Source: an uncultured Butyrivibrio sp.
GTDB lineage: Bacteria; Bacillota; Clostridia; Lachnospirales; Lachnospiraceae
Direction of reading: 5' to 3'
Length of the DNA stretch: 64,000 nt
NCBI GenBank assembly: GCA_945928575.1
Contig: CAMENP010000014.1
Span: forward strand, 1-64,000
Below, piece by piece: positions 8,314 through 16,730 of this stretch. Under the pieces are notes generated by a model. It did not search any database, was not told the DNA's origin, and saw nothing but the letters and a program-made list of their open reading frames with translations. How positions within the stretch are numbered: position 1 is the stretch's first letter; each line of letters opens with the position of its first letter. Position numbers and translations under genes: made by a program.

Positions 8314-9387
8314 CTAATTATCATTCATCTTCGCAAGCTTGGCAGCCTGGTCGGCAGCAATACATGCATCGAGAATTTCCTGGATATCTCCGTCCAGGAT
8401 TTTATCGAGCTTATAAAGTGTAAGTCCGATTCTATGGTCCGTAACACGACCCTGCGGGAAATTGTAAGTACGGATTTTCTCGGAGCGGTCGCCCGTACCG
8501 ATCTGGCTTCGTCTGGCGTCAGCCTCCGCATCATGTGCTTTCTGGCACTCAAGGTCATACAGCTTGGCACGCAAGAGCGCGAAAGCTTTTTCCTTGTTCT
8601 GGATCTGTGACTTCTCGGTCTGGCTATAAATTACGATACCTGTCGGATAATGTGTAAGACGAACGGCAGAATCGGTTGTGTTAACGCACTGTCCACCGTT
8701 ACCGGATGCACGCATTACGTCGATACGGATATCCTTCTCATCAATATGAACCTCAACATCCTCTGCTTCCGGCATTACCGCTACGGAAGCCGTCGATGTG
8801 TGTATACGTCCGCCCGACTCAGTCTCAGGAACACGCTGTACGCGGTGGACACCGCTCTCGTATTTAAGAACCGAGTAGGCGCCCTGTCCGGTTACCATAA
8901 ATTCCACTTCTTTCATACCGCCGATACCTGTCTCCTCGGCATTAACAACCTCAACTTTCCATCTTCTGGACTCGGCATAATGCGAATACATTCTGAAAAG
9001 CTCAGCCGCAAAAAGAGCAGCCTCATCACCGCCCGCACCGGCGCGGATTTCCACGATAACGTTCTTATCATCATTAGGATCCTTAGGAAGAAGAAGAATC
9101 TTAATCTTCTCTTCAAGCTCGGCAACTTTAGCCTTCGCTGAGGAAAGTTCCTCCTTAAGCATATCGCGCATCTCTTCATCGTTCTCTTCATCAAGCATTT
9201 CAAGGCTGTCGGCAATATCCTGGTTAGCCTTCTTGTATTGCGTATACGCTTCCACAAGCGGTGTCAGATCGCTCTGCTCTTTCATAAGCTTTCTGAAACG
9301 ATTCTGGTCCGATGTTACATCCGGACTTGCAAGTTCGGCATTCAGATCCTCGTATTTAATTAAAATGTCTTCAAGATTCTCAAACAT
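8314..9387 (-). CDS. prfA: Peptide chain release factor 1
   Basis: A 357-residue RF1, standard length, which reads UAA and UAG stop codons and triggers peptide release. The GGQ motif is in GNGGQ (231-233); the codon-reading PxT motif is PET (187-189, followed by ESGGRIHTS), which marks RF1 rather than RF2. The acidic coiled region lies at residues 55-98. The ATG overlaps the stop of prmC as TAATG. That pairing makes sense because PrmC methylates the GGQ glutamine. Last gene of the rpmE-DUF1385-prmC-prfA unit, followed by a terminator. Confidence 0.97.
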   Translation of the reverse strand: MFENLEDILIKYEDLNAELASPDVTSDQNRFRKLMKEQSDLTPLVEAYTQYKKANQDIADSLEMLDEENDEEMRDMLKEELSSAKAKVAELEEKIKILLLPKDPNDDKNVIVEIRAGAGGDEAALFAAELFRMYSHYAESRRWKVEVVNAEETGIGGMKEVEFMVTGQGAYSVLKYESGVHRVQRVPETESGGRIHTSTASVAVMPEAEDVEVHIDEKDIRIDVMRASGNGGQCVNTTDSAVRLTHYPTGIVIYSQTEKSQIQNKEKAFALLRAKLYDLECQKAHDAEADARRSQIGTGDRSEKIRTYNFPQGRVTDHRIGLTLYKLDKILDGDIQEILDACIAADQAAKLAKMNDN

Positions 9388-10235
9388 TATATCCTCCGTC
9401 CGCAGACAACCCTGTCATGACCGGCAAGGTCTTTTATGACTTCGATATCCGCAAATTTATTTTGTTCAAGCAGGCTGCATACATCATCCGCCTGATTATA
9501 TCCTATTTCCATTATCAGCCGGCCGCCGGCTTTAAGATGCGATGGACTTTCGGCCGCCAGTATCCTGTAGAAAAAAAGCCCGTCCTCATGCCCATCGAGG
9601 GCGCCAACCGGCTCGCTTACACGCACTTCCGGTTCAAGTTCTCCTATATCCCGTGTCGGTATATACGGTGGGTTTGATAGTATTATATCATATATGCCAT
9701 CCACTCCGGTAAACATATCACTTCTGACACAATTGATGTCAACTCCGGCGCTCATTGCATTGTCTGCCGCAACCGAAAGCGCCGCCGCCGATATATCAAC
9801 GGCATTGACCGTAACATTATCGTAACCGCGTTCCCTGCATTGTCCGGCATAACTTATGGCAATACAGCCCGAGCCTGTGCACATATCAAGCACTTTCATT
9901 CCGGAATATGCATATTTAAGAGATTCCTCTACAAGAATCTCCGTGTCAAAACGTGGAATCAGCACATCCGGCGTGACTCTGAATTCATATCCCATGAAAT
10001 ATGCGTGACCTGTTATATATTGCAAAGGTTCTCTTTGCACACGCCTTGCAATCATACTGTCATACAGCTCATGCAGTGCATTATCGCTGCATTCATCGCC
10101 GCTTTTCATAAAATAATCCGTGCGGCTTATATTAAATGCCTCGCTCATAAGAATCCAGGCATCATTATCAGCCTCTTCAATCTCAGCTTTCCGAAGCTTC
10201 CGTATGGCCTCCTGCAGAATCTGTCTGTACGTCAT
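9387..10235 (-). CDS. prmC: Release factor glutamine N5-methyltransferase
   Basis: A 282-residue SAM-dependent methyltransferase that modifies the GGQ glutamine of release factors. SAM-binding motif [12 protein letters not shown] (115-126) and catalytic NPPY (188-191) are present, and the N-terminal helical domain ends at the ITGHAYFMG turn. The ATG at 10235 was chosen because AAGGATA is suitably placed; a longer version from 10280 lacks a good site. Even so, the first 53 bases overlap the end of the upstream DUF1385 gene in another frame, an unusually long overlap. Its position just before prfA is conserved in Firmicutes. Confidence 0.94.
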   Translation of the reverse strand: MTYRQILQEAIRKLRKAEIEEADNDAWILMSEAFNISRTDYFMKSGDECSDNALHELYDSMIARRVQREPLQYITGHAYFMGYEFRVTPDVLIPRFDTEILVEESLKYAYSGMKVLDMCTGSGCIAISYAGQCRERGYDNVTVNAVDISAAALSVAADNAMSAGVDINCVRSDMFTGVDGIYDIILSNPPYIPTRDIGELEPEVRVSEPVGALDGHEDGLFFYRILAAESPSHLKAGGRLIMEIGYNQADDVCSLLEQNKFADIEVIKDLAGHDRVVCGRRI

Positions 10236-11154
10236 TATCCTTATCTCCAAAATTCTCTTTGAGATATTCTCTCCAGTCAAAAACAGCCTCGACCGACTTA
10301 ATTCCTACTTCAATCATGCTGTCATCAGGTTCCTTTGTGGTAAGTCCCTGAAGAAGAAGTCCCGGTTTACTTAATATATCGGTAAACTTATTGTCATGCG
10401 TTCCCGCAAATCTCAATATCTCGTATGAAATGCCGGCTATCACAGGTATGAGTACTATTCTCGCAAGCATTCTGAGCACCTTGGAATCAAATCTTACAAA
10501 CATAAGGACAAGAATCGATATGCACATTACTATGAGCATAAAGCTTGTTCCGCAGCGCTTATGCTCCTTGGAACTCTTCCTGACATTCTCGACATTAAGC
10601 TCAAGTCCGTGTTCTATGCAGTTAATGCACTTATGTTCTGCGCCGTGATACATATATACACGCTTTATGTCCTTCATCAATGATATGAGAGAAACATATC
10701 CCACAAAAATACCTACTCTTATAAGTCCCTCTATAAGTATAACCAATGACTCGCTTTTAATATATCTGCCGATAAGAAGTGACAGATAATACGGTCCGAC
10801 CATAAATACACCTACGGCAAGCACAACCGAAATAAGAATTGTGATTACGTTAAATACCGCATCGGATTTCTTCTTCTCCTCTTCGGTCTTCTTAGGTGCA
10901 TCTTCGTCCTCTTCCATAAAAGATGTCGAATATGTAAGTGTCGACATTCCAAGCACCAGAGAGTCTATAAAGTTAACCATTCCTCTGATAAATGGCAGGC
11001 GGAAGAATGCATTCTTGGCTGCTATACCGCCGCACTCATCAGTCTTGACTTCTATTTCACCGTCAGGCTTACGAACCGCGATGGCGTATTTGTTCTTATT
11101 TCTCATCATTACGCCTTCTATTACAGCCTGTCCGCCTATTCCGGAATATTTCAT
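10183..11154 (-). CDS. DUF1385 (YqhQ-like) membrane protein
   Basis: A 323-residue protein with the family's conserved start GGQAVIEGVMM (residues 7-17), an acidic/lysine patch near residue 85, then about four hydrophobic segments. The motif HGAEHKCINCIE, with His and Cys, suggests a metal site. The family is called a predicted metal-dependent enzyme, but its activity is not established. The ATG at 11154 follows AAGGAGAT. It lies between rpmE and prmC-prfA, as in other Clostridia, which hints at a link with translation but is only context. Confidence 0.87.
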   Translation of the reverse strand: MKYSGIGGQAVIEGVMMRNKNKYAIAVRKPDGEIEVKTDECGGIAAKNAFFRLPFIRGMVNFIDSLVLGMSTLTYSTSFMEEDEDAPKKTEEEKKKSDAVFNVITILISVVLAVGVFMVGPYYLSLLIGRYIKSESLVILIEGLIRVGIFVGYVSLISLMKDIKRVYMYHGAEHKCINCIEHGLELNVENVRKSSKEHKRCGTSFMLIVMCISILVLMFVRFDSKVLRMLARIVLIPVIAGISYEILRFAGTHDNKFTDILSKPGLLLQGLTTKEPDDSMIEVGIKSVEAVFDWREYLKENFGDKDNDVQTDSAGGHTEASES

Positions 11155-11181
11155 AATAATATATCTCCTTATACGCAAAAT

Positions 11182-11207
11182 GGGTTGAGATTAGACAATC
11201 TCAACCC
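11182..11207 (-). terminator. Hairpin between rpmE and the DUF1385 gene
   Basis: A perfect 11-bp stem (GGGTTGAGATT 11182-11192 with its complement 11197-11207, tetraloop) lies just after rpmE. The T run that follows on the minus strand is short, so it is probably a partial terminator that lowers expression of DUF1385-prmC-prfA relative to rpmE. Confidence 0.7.
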
Positions 11208-11224
11208 TATTACCCGTCCAACTG

Positions 11225-11434
11225 TTAGTTGTTCTGTGTTACGCCATACTTCTTATTGAACTTGTCAATACGTCCACGAGCTGCAGCAGCCTTCTGCTGA
11301 CCTGTATAGAACGGATGGCACTTAGAACAGATTTCTACGTGGATATCTTCCTTAGTAGATCCTGTTACGAATTCATTACCACAGTTGCAAACAACCTTTG
11401 CCTGATAGTAATCTGGATGGATTCCTTCTTTCAT
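11225..11434 (-). CDS. rpmE: 50S ribosomal protein L31, zinc-binding type
   Basis: A 69-residue L31 of the C+ (zinc-binding) type: Cys16 and Cys18 in CNC, Cys36 and Cys39 in CSKC. It sits at the subunit interface of the ribosome as part of bridge B1b. The zinc-binding form is the zinc-sufficient version that many bacteria replace with a C- paralogue under zinc limitation; no paralogue is in the window. It has a GAGGTGA site, its own strong promoter (11554-11582) and a leader of about 110 bases. It is normally near rho in Firmicutes; here five genes lie between them. Confidence 0.96.
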   Translation of the reverse strand: MKEGIHPDYYQAKVVCNCGNEFVTGSTKEDIHVEICSKCHPFYTGQQKAAAARGRIDKFNKKYGVTQNN

Positions 11435-11470
11435 GATTTCACCTCGCTATTATAAAATCCACTATGACAT

Positions 11471-11480
11471 ACCATATGGT
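11471..11480. promoter_or_regulatory. Perfect palindrome in the rpmE leader
   Basis: ACCATATGGT is a 10-bp perfect palindrome in the transcribed leader, about 40 bases before the rpmE start codon. It could be a protein operator or a short RNA hairpin; nothing else in the sequence decides this. Confidence 0.3.
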
Positions 11481-11553
11481 CTATCGCCATAATAACAATT
11501 TTACCAAATTTGCTGCCAGCGCATAATTCGCTTTATCTTAAAACAGCTTTTAA

Positions 11554-11582
11554 AGTATATCACACTAATCTGTCCAATGCAA
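11554..11582 (-). promoter_or_regulatory. Promoter of rpmE
   Basis: Minus-strand TTGCAT (11577-11582) and TATACT (11554-11559) are 17 bp apart. The predicted start near 11547 leaves a leader of about 112 bases before rpmE, long enough for post-transcriptional control. Confidence 0.65.
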
Positions 11583-11594
11583 CCACTTTTTGAA

Positions 11595-12737
11595 TTATTC
11601 TGCGTCATTCGACGGAATATTATTAAGAATATCTTCAAGTGAATTGTCAGTGACATATGAATTCACATTGTACAGGAAAAGCACTTCATTAATTCCGCTT
11701 CCCTGCACCAGTTCATATATATTGTCATAATAATATCTCGGATCCACAACTATTATGTGATCATAGTACGGCGTAAGCATTGGGATCATGCAATTGGCAT
11801 ATGAATCCTTTATTACAAGAAGATTCTTACCGGTTCCCGCGTTGGTCGTTATGTCAACTTCCGAATAATTGCCTCCCATAAATACAAGATACTTATCTTT
11901 TTCACTGAGCTTGCTCTCATCAAAAAGCGTGGCCTTTTTTTCTGTTTTTTCAATGTAATTTACGATATATGAGCCTTCACTGTTCTCCGGTACACATATG
12001 CTTACATTATCGTAACTGCTGTATATTCCGCAGTTGGAAGCCTGTGTTCCCTGAAAGTCACCTGCAACAGCCATAAAATCATAATGCACCGAATCCGTAT
12101 TAAGTCCGACCGCCTTGGCATAATCCGTAAATGCAATAAATGCGCCACGCGTGGTCCAATGGTGGTCAGTCTTATAATAAAGCTGCTGTGAAACATTATC
12201 CTTTAAATCATCATACACATCGACGAACTTTACTTTATCGGTAAGATTATCCTTTACAAAGTCCATCGTGTCTCTCTGCGTGGATTTGACATTGTACGGA
12301 AGCTTCGCTTCATATATGCTCACCGCATTCGGAACAAGCATAAAGTTCACATCGACTTTCTCATCCACATTTGCGGCAAAATTATTGATACTTTTCGTCA
12401 GTTCCTCAACTTTCTGCTCATTGAATTCTTCTTCATCGGCTATAAGATAACCGTTTGACGCAATATATACGTCGTTAATCTTACGCTGTCCGAACAGCCT
12501 TAATGTGTTGGTTTTTAACGCAATGCAGGCATTTCTTACAGGAAACTGGTCCGTAAGATAAGTTTCAAAATCACTCATAAAACTGCCGTTTTTCAGAGTC
12601 TCCACACTTATTTTCGGAAATGTTGCCATATATCTGTTTTCTTTCTCCGAGAATTTGACATCTTTGGACGCCAACATCCACACAGGCATCAGACAGAGAA
12701 AAATTATCGTAATAATTCTTGAAGCACTTTTTTTCAT
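11595..12737 (-). CDS. DHHW family protein, probable surface O-acyltransferase partner
   Basis: A 380-residue protein with an N-terminal membrane anchor (residues 7-24) and an extracytoplasmic domain related to the AlgJ/AlgX SGNH-like fold. The hallmark DHHW is at residues 191-194 (KTDHHWTTRG), and a KDSYAN segment with the nucleophile Ser lies near residue 310. In alginate and similar systems such proteins take acetyl groups delivered by an MBOAT protein and place them on a polysaccharide. The MBOAT gene is 12 bases upstream, a pair common in Lachnospiraceae. TAGGAGGG precedes the ATG. No intrinsic terminator follows before the rpmE promoter. Confidence 0.85.
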   Translation of the reverse strand: MKKSASRIITIIFLCLMPVWMLASKDVKFSEKENRYMATFPKISVETLKNGSFMSDFETYLTDQFPVRNACIALKTNTLRLFGQRKINDVYIASNGYLIADEEEFNEQKVEELTKSINNFAANVDEKVDVNFMLVPNAVSIYEAKLPYNVKSTQRDTMDFVKDNLTDKVKFVDVYDDLKDNVSQQLYYKTDHHWTTRGAFIAFTDYAKAVGLNTDSVHYDFMAVAGDFQGTQASNCGIYSSYDNVSICVPENSEGSYIVNYIEKTEKKATLFDESKLSEKDKYLVFMGGNYSEVDITTNAGTGKNLLVIKDSYANCMIPMLTPYYDHIIVVDPRYYYDNIYELVQGSGINEVLFLYNVNSYVTDNSLEDILNNIPSNDAE

Positions 12738-12749
12738 AAACGCTCCCTC

Positions 12750-14111
12750 CTAAAACCTGAAATACAGGAATGGGTTATAACTCTCGCTCACGAGGAATGC
12801 TACCGAGAGTATAAACAGTAATATACATGCTATCCATTTTATAGCTGCCGGTTTCTTACCGTTGTCATCGAAACTTACCACTGCAGGCACCATTCCGAGC
12901 GCCATAATTATAATATATCCAAACAGATAGAATAACGTATCAGATGTTGCAAAACCATTGGCGCCAAACATTGTTCCGAGGTAATTAACCGCACCGGAGA
13001 ATGAACTGCTGAAGAAAAATACCCATCCGATAATCACTATAATAAATGTTGTGAGCCAGTTAACCGCTTTCGGCAGTTTCGCGCGAAGCTTATTTAACAC
13101 AAATTTCTCAAGAATAAGAAGTATGCCATAGTAAAGTCCCCATGCCACGAAATTCCATGCTGCGCCATGCCACAATCCGGTAAGTGACCACACGATCAGA
13201 AGGTTGATGATCTGTCTGAATTTACCTTTACGGTTACCTCCGAGAGGTATATACAGGTACTCCTTAAACCATGTACTGAGTGATATATGCCATCTTCTCC
13301 AGAACTCTGTAACACTTGTGGACGCATACGGTCTGTCAAAGTTCTTAGGGAATGTAAATCCAAGCATCTTGCCGAGTCCGATTGCCATATTGGAGTATCC
13401 TGCAAAATCGTTAAAAATCTGTAATGTGTAAGCAATCGCACCAATCCATGCGACCACTGCGCCACGATCCGTCATTCCGAGGATTTCCGTATGGACGGCA
13501 CCTATACAGTTGGCAAGAATTACTTTCTGCGCAAGACCTTTTATAAACGTGAGAACACCGTTGGAGAAATCATTTCCGGAGAATCTCCTCACGGTAAGCT
13601 GTCTCTCAATATCTTCATAACGCACTATCGGTCCGGCTATAAGCTGCGGAAACATTGTGATATATACTGCAAAAGGCAGTATTTTCTGCTGTGCTTTGCT
13701 GTCCTTGCGATATACATCAATAATATATGACATTGCCTGGAATGTATAAAACGATATGCCTACAGGCAGTGCCAGTTCCCTTTTATGAATGGATAATCCT
13801 GCTATTGAATTAATCGTATCTACGATCATTCCCGAATATTTGAAATATCCGAGTATCAGAATATTTATTATTATTCCGAATACAAGCGTTGCTTTCGGGT
13901 GGCTGCTCTGTTCAATATCTTTTCCGATCAAATAATTGAAAAAAATACTTATAACCATAAGGATTATATAAACCGGTTCACCCCATGCGTAGAAAACAAG
14001 GCTTGCTATAAGCAGAATCACGTTCTTCCATGTAATATCTTTACATATATAATACAGAAGGAGCGTTATCGGCAAAAATATAAATAAAAAGTTCAGACTG
14101 CTGAAAACCAT
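12750..14111 (-). CDS. MBOAT family O-acyltransferase (AlgI/DltB type)
   Basis: A 453-residue polytopic membrane protein with ten or more hydrophobic segments. MBOAT signatures are WRRWH (271-275) and the near-invariant His315 in GLWHGAAWNF; RPYASTSVTEFW precedes the first. The family passes acyl groups, usually acetyl, from a cytoplasmic donor across the membrane to an extracytoplasmic acceptor enzyme. The DHHW gene downstream is the probable partner, and the two SGNH proteins upstream are further candidates. DltB is unlikely because dltA, dltC and dltD are absent. AGGAGC lies before the ATG. Confidence 0.9.
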   Translation of the reverse strand: MVFSSLNFLFIFLPITLLLYYICKDITWKNVILLIASLVFYAWGEPVYIILMVISIFFNYLIGKDIEQSSHPKATLVFGIIINILILGYFKYSGMIVDTINSIAGLSIHKRELALPVGISFYTFQAMSYIIDVYRKDSKAQQKILPFAVYITMFPQLIAGPIVRYEDIERQLTVRRFSGNDFSNGVLTFIKGLAQKVILANCIGAVHTEILGMTDRGAVVAWIGAIAYTLQIFNDFAGYSNMAIGLGKMLGFTFPKNFDRPYASTSVTEFWRRWHISLSTWFKEYLYIPLGGNRKGKFRQIINLLIVWSLTGLWHGAAWNFVAWGLYYGILLILEKFVLNKLRAKLPKAVNWLTTFIIVIIGWVFFFSSSFSGAVNYLGTMFGANGFATSDTLFYLFGYIIIMALGMVPAVVSFDDNGKKPAAIKWIACILLFILSVAFLVSESYNPFLYFRF

Positions 14112-14121
14112 TTGTGCGCTC

Positions 14122-14595
14122 CTATTCCGTTATACTTTCCGTAAATGCCTTCTCGATTGAAGCGGCATCGTCCGAAACCACGTATAACACATATTTACCC
14201 TTTTGTTCCAATATACTTTCCGACAACAGCTTGTACTGGTCCGCAGCATATGATTTGAACAGTTCCATATTTGTCTCTTTGCGGGTGTTGATTATATCGA
14301 TTATATTCTCGCCCTGGTCTTCCGACTTAAGGCGTATAACCAGAATTGCCTCACTGTTCATTACCGACTGGTGTCCGTAATATGCAACCCCGTCATAATC
14401 ATTGGCATTTACGCCAAAAGATTTTTTAAATTCGGTATTTCCGAATTTTTCCATATCTCCCATATCGGTAGATTGTATTATATCATCCATAATCTGTGTG
14501 GCATCCACATCCGAATAACTGTTCTGCCTGCTTATAAAAATGACAAACGCCATCAGGCATACCACAACCAGACATTCTTTTACTCTAAGTGACAT
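14122..14595 (-). CDS. DUF4358 family exported protein
   Basis: A 157-residue protein with an N-terminal hydrophobic anchor (residues 7-21) and a small extracytoplasmic domain. The pattern of a central NSEAILVIRLKSEDQ strand, a helix carrying ETNMELFKSYAADQY and the closing KGKYVLYVVSDDAASIEKAF matches DUF4358, a family of unknown function frequent in Lachnospiraceae. It is translationally coupled to the SGNH gene ending at 14597 and lies directly before the MBOAT gene, so an accessory role in surface acylation is possible but unproven. Its ribosome binding site is weak. Confidence 0.75.
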   Translation of the reverse strand: MSLRVKECLVVVCLMAFVIFISRQNSYSDVDATQIMDDIIQSTDMGDMEKFGNTEFKKSFGVNANDYDGVAYYGHQSVMNSEAILVIRLKSEDQGENIIDIINTRKETNMELFKSYAADQYKLLSESILEQKGKYVLYVVSDDAASIEKAFTESITE

Positions 14596-14596
14596 A

Positions 14597-15598
14597 TCAG
14601 TATATACCCATTTCCTTAACCAGATAATTAATCCACTTTACATACAGCGGACGCTGCACATGTATACCATCTTTGGTATATAAATCACCGTTATCCACAA
14701 ATAACTGTGAATCCTCGCTGTATGCTACTCCAAGTTCCACGCACATCGCACGGATGCGCTCATTATACTTTCCTACCATTTTAAGACGCTTCTGTGCATC
14801 CACGGCAGTCTGCTTAACCGGCATAAGTCCGCATACTATTATCTTTGTAGACGGAAGTCCTGCCTTAAGTTTCTTAATATCTGCTGTGTAATTATTTATA
14901 AAAGCATCCATAATCTGCCCGTCTTCACTCATCTCATTCAGTCCGTAGTGGAGCACAAGGTATTTAGGATTGTAATTAATTACAGTATCAAGGTTGTTTT
15001 CAAGGTGCGGCTTAAGAAATGCACCAACCGTTGCAATTACATTTCCTTTGTTGGCAAGTTCAAAATCCGAAAAGCCCGTCATTATAGAGTCACCGACAAA
15101 AAGAGTGTCCTTGAAGACCTCCTTGGTCGAAATTGTTCCGGCCGTCAGTTTATCTACCACGGCAGAAGCCTTGTTGCTGTCGACATCATACGGCAGATAA
15201 CATGACTGGTTGCTTCCGTAAAAACCTGCAGGCAGACTTCCCTGACTGCCGCTGTTATTATCAGGCTTCGCGGCCGGCCTGGTCTCTGGCTCCTTGGTCG
15301 GGGCTTCTGTCTCTTCGGGCTTGGTCTCGGGTGCCTTGGTCGGAGCTTCCGTTTCTTTATCCGTAGGCGTTTCTTCTGTCTGCGGATCTGTGGTCTCCGG
15401 TTTAGTTGTCTCCGGATTTCTGAGGTTGTTCTCGACTTTCTTCGAATCCTGGCTTTCCAATGCCACAAGATATGACTCCCCTTCGGATGTATTTGTTTTA
15501 TTTCCTTTGTTACTGTTCGTAACAACTGTTGTTACTATAAGCAGCGCCAATATCACTGCTGATACTATAAGCGCCGGTATTAATTTAGTCCTGCCCAT
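14597..15598 (-). CDS. Membrane-anchored SGNH/GDSL hydrolase with Thr/Pro/Glu linker
   Basis: A 333-residue protein with a transmembrane anchor (about residues 8-27), a linker (60-110) rich in Thr, Pro, Glu and Lys that repeats ETEAPTK-like units, and an SGNH esterase-like domain. The nucleophile block is FVGDSIMTGF (Ser171), the Asn/His block is LHYGLNE, and DGIH near the C-terminus carries the catalytic Asp and His. The linker probably spans the peptidoglycan. Such proteins add or remove O-acetyl groups on glycans. The ATG at 15598 follows GAGAGGTG. It is a diverged relative of the adjacent SGNH gene, suggesting an old duplication. Confidence 0.83.
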   Translation of the reverse strand: MGRTKLIPALIVSAVILALLIVTTVVTNSNKGNKTNTSEGESYLVALESQDSKKVENNLRNPETTKPETTDPQTEETPTDKETEAPTKAPETKPEETEAPTKEPETRPAAKPDNNSGSQGSLPAGFYGSNQSCYLPYDVDSNKASAVVDKLTAGTISTKEVFKDTLFVGDSIMTGFSDFELANKGNVIATVGAFLKPHLENNLDTVINYNPKYLVLHYGLNEMSEDGQIMDAFINNYTADIKKLKAGLPSTKIIVCGLMPVKQTAVDAQKRLKMVGKYNERIRAMCVELGVAYSEDSQLFVDNGDLYTKDGIHVQRPLYVKWINYLVKEMGIY

Positions 15599-15632
15599 TG
15601 CAGACACCTCTCTCATATTATAATCAAATCAT

Positions 15633-16715
15633 CTAAAGTCCCATTGTTGTCACAATGTTCTTAAGCCAGTATCCGGTATAGAACTCTTTGGTCAGATGAA
15701 GTCCGTCACTTCCGAAAACATCCTGATGCTCCATCATATATGCATTATCGCTTAAATATTCCACTCCGATTTCCATGCACATTTCACAAAGTTCAAAATC
15801 GTAATCATTAATATATTCAAATCTCTGCTGCGAGCTGAATATCGTATAACATACAGGGAATACTCCGCTGACAATTACCCTTGTATCCGGGCACGCGCTC
15901 TTAAGTCGAATCAGCAGTTCTTTGTACTGGTTAATCCTGTTGGTTCTCTCCTCGGCAGATGTCGAAAGCGTATTGATCCCGTAATGGACAATAACCGCAT
16001 CTTTTCCGGCTGCCTGGGCTATTACACTGTCCATATTATCATTGAAGAAATCATAACTTTCGCCGTTGCGGGCGACGATATAATTCTCAGAAATAATTCC
16101 GTTGGTCGCAAGTGCCCTTATCTGCGAATCTCCTGTAAATGACATATTTGAAAAAGCATCGGCAAATGATAACGTACCGTTATTAAGAGCGTCTACCTTC
16201 TGCTGCGCTGACGCAACATCAACACTTCTCAAAACATAATTCGGCGGATAAGGCAGATTCCTTATATTGACAGCATTAACATCAACGGATGCTTTCAAAC
16301 CGTCATATGTAAATTCTATTGTATTGGTTCCTTCTGTAAGTCTGAAGCTGTCATCGAGTACAGCACTCTCGTAATCTGTAACTCTTTCCGTGCTTCCGTC
16401 CTCACGTTCAAGTGTAACCTCGAAGCTATCCGGAACCGCCTGTCCTCCGGCATACAGAACATCTCCGAGATACTGTACTTTAAGCGATTTTCCTTTGGAA
16501 TTATTCTTATCCGGCTTAAGTCCGTCATACGGGTCATTATAATTATATTCCCTTGACGGCGACGCCGCCGGCTTAACGGAAAACAAATCCGAAAAAGCAA
16601 TAAGCCCTATAGCAACAATACCGCATACAAGCAATGTACCGAGTCCTGCTGCCATAGCTACTTTCATACCGTATCCTTTATTCTTCTTATTAGATGTCTC
16701 TGCGTTACTTTTCAT
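15633..16715 (-). CDS. Membrane-anchored SGNH/GDSL hydrolase
   Basis: A 360-residue protein with a transmembrane segment (about 19-43), a beta-rich region with a cadherin-like or Ig-like appearance (about 70-150), and a C-terminal SGNH domain: FTGDSQIRA near residue 195, VHYGINT, and GSDGLHL near the end with the catalytic Asp/His pair. It lies 15 bases after rho and begins the five-gene surface module. It probably acts outside the cell on an acylated polysaccharide or as an acetyl transfer partner of the MBOAT protein. Whether it transfers or removes acyl groups cannot be told from sequence. Confidence 0.82.
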   Translation of the reverse strand: MKSNAETSNKKNKGYGMKVAMAAGLGTLLVCGIVAIGLIAFSDLFSVKPAASPSREYNYNDPYDGLKPDKNNSKGKSLKVQYLGDVLYAGGQAVPDSFEVTLEREDGSTERVTDYESAVLDDSFRLTEGTNTIEFTYDGLKASVDVNAVNIRNLPYPPNYVLRSVDVASAQQKVDALNNGTLSFADAFSNMSFTGDSQIRALATNGIISENYIVARNGESYDFFNDNMDSVIAQAAGKDAVIVHYGINTLSTSAEERTNRINQYKELLIRLKSACPDTRVIVSGVFPVCYTIFSSQQRFEYINDYDFELCEMCMEIGVEYLSDNAYMMEHQDVFGSDGLHLTKEFYTGYWLKNIVTTMGL

Positions 16716-16730
16716 TACAAACTCCTATTA

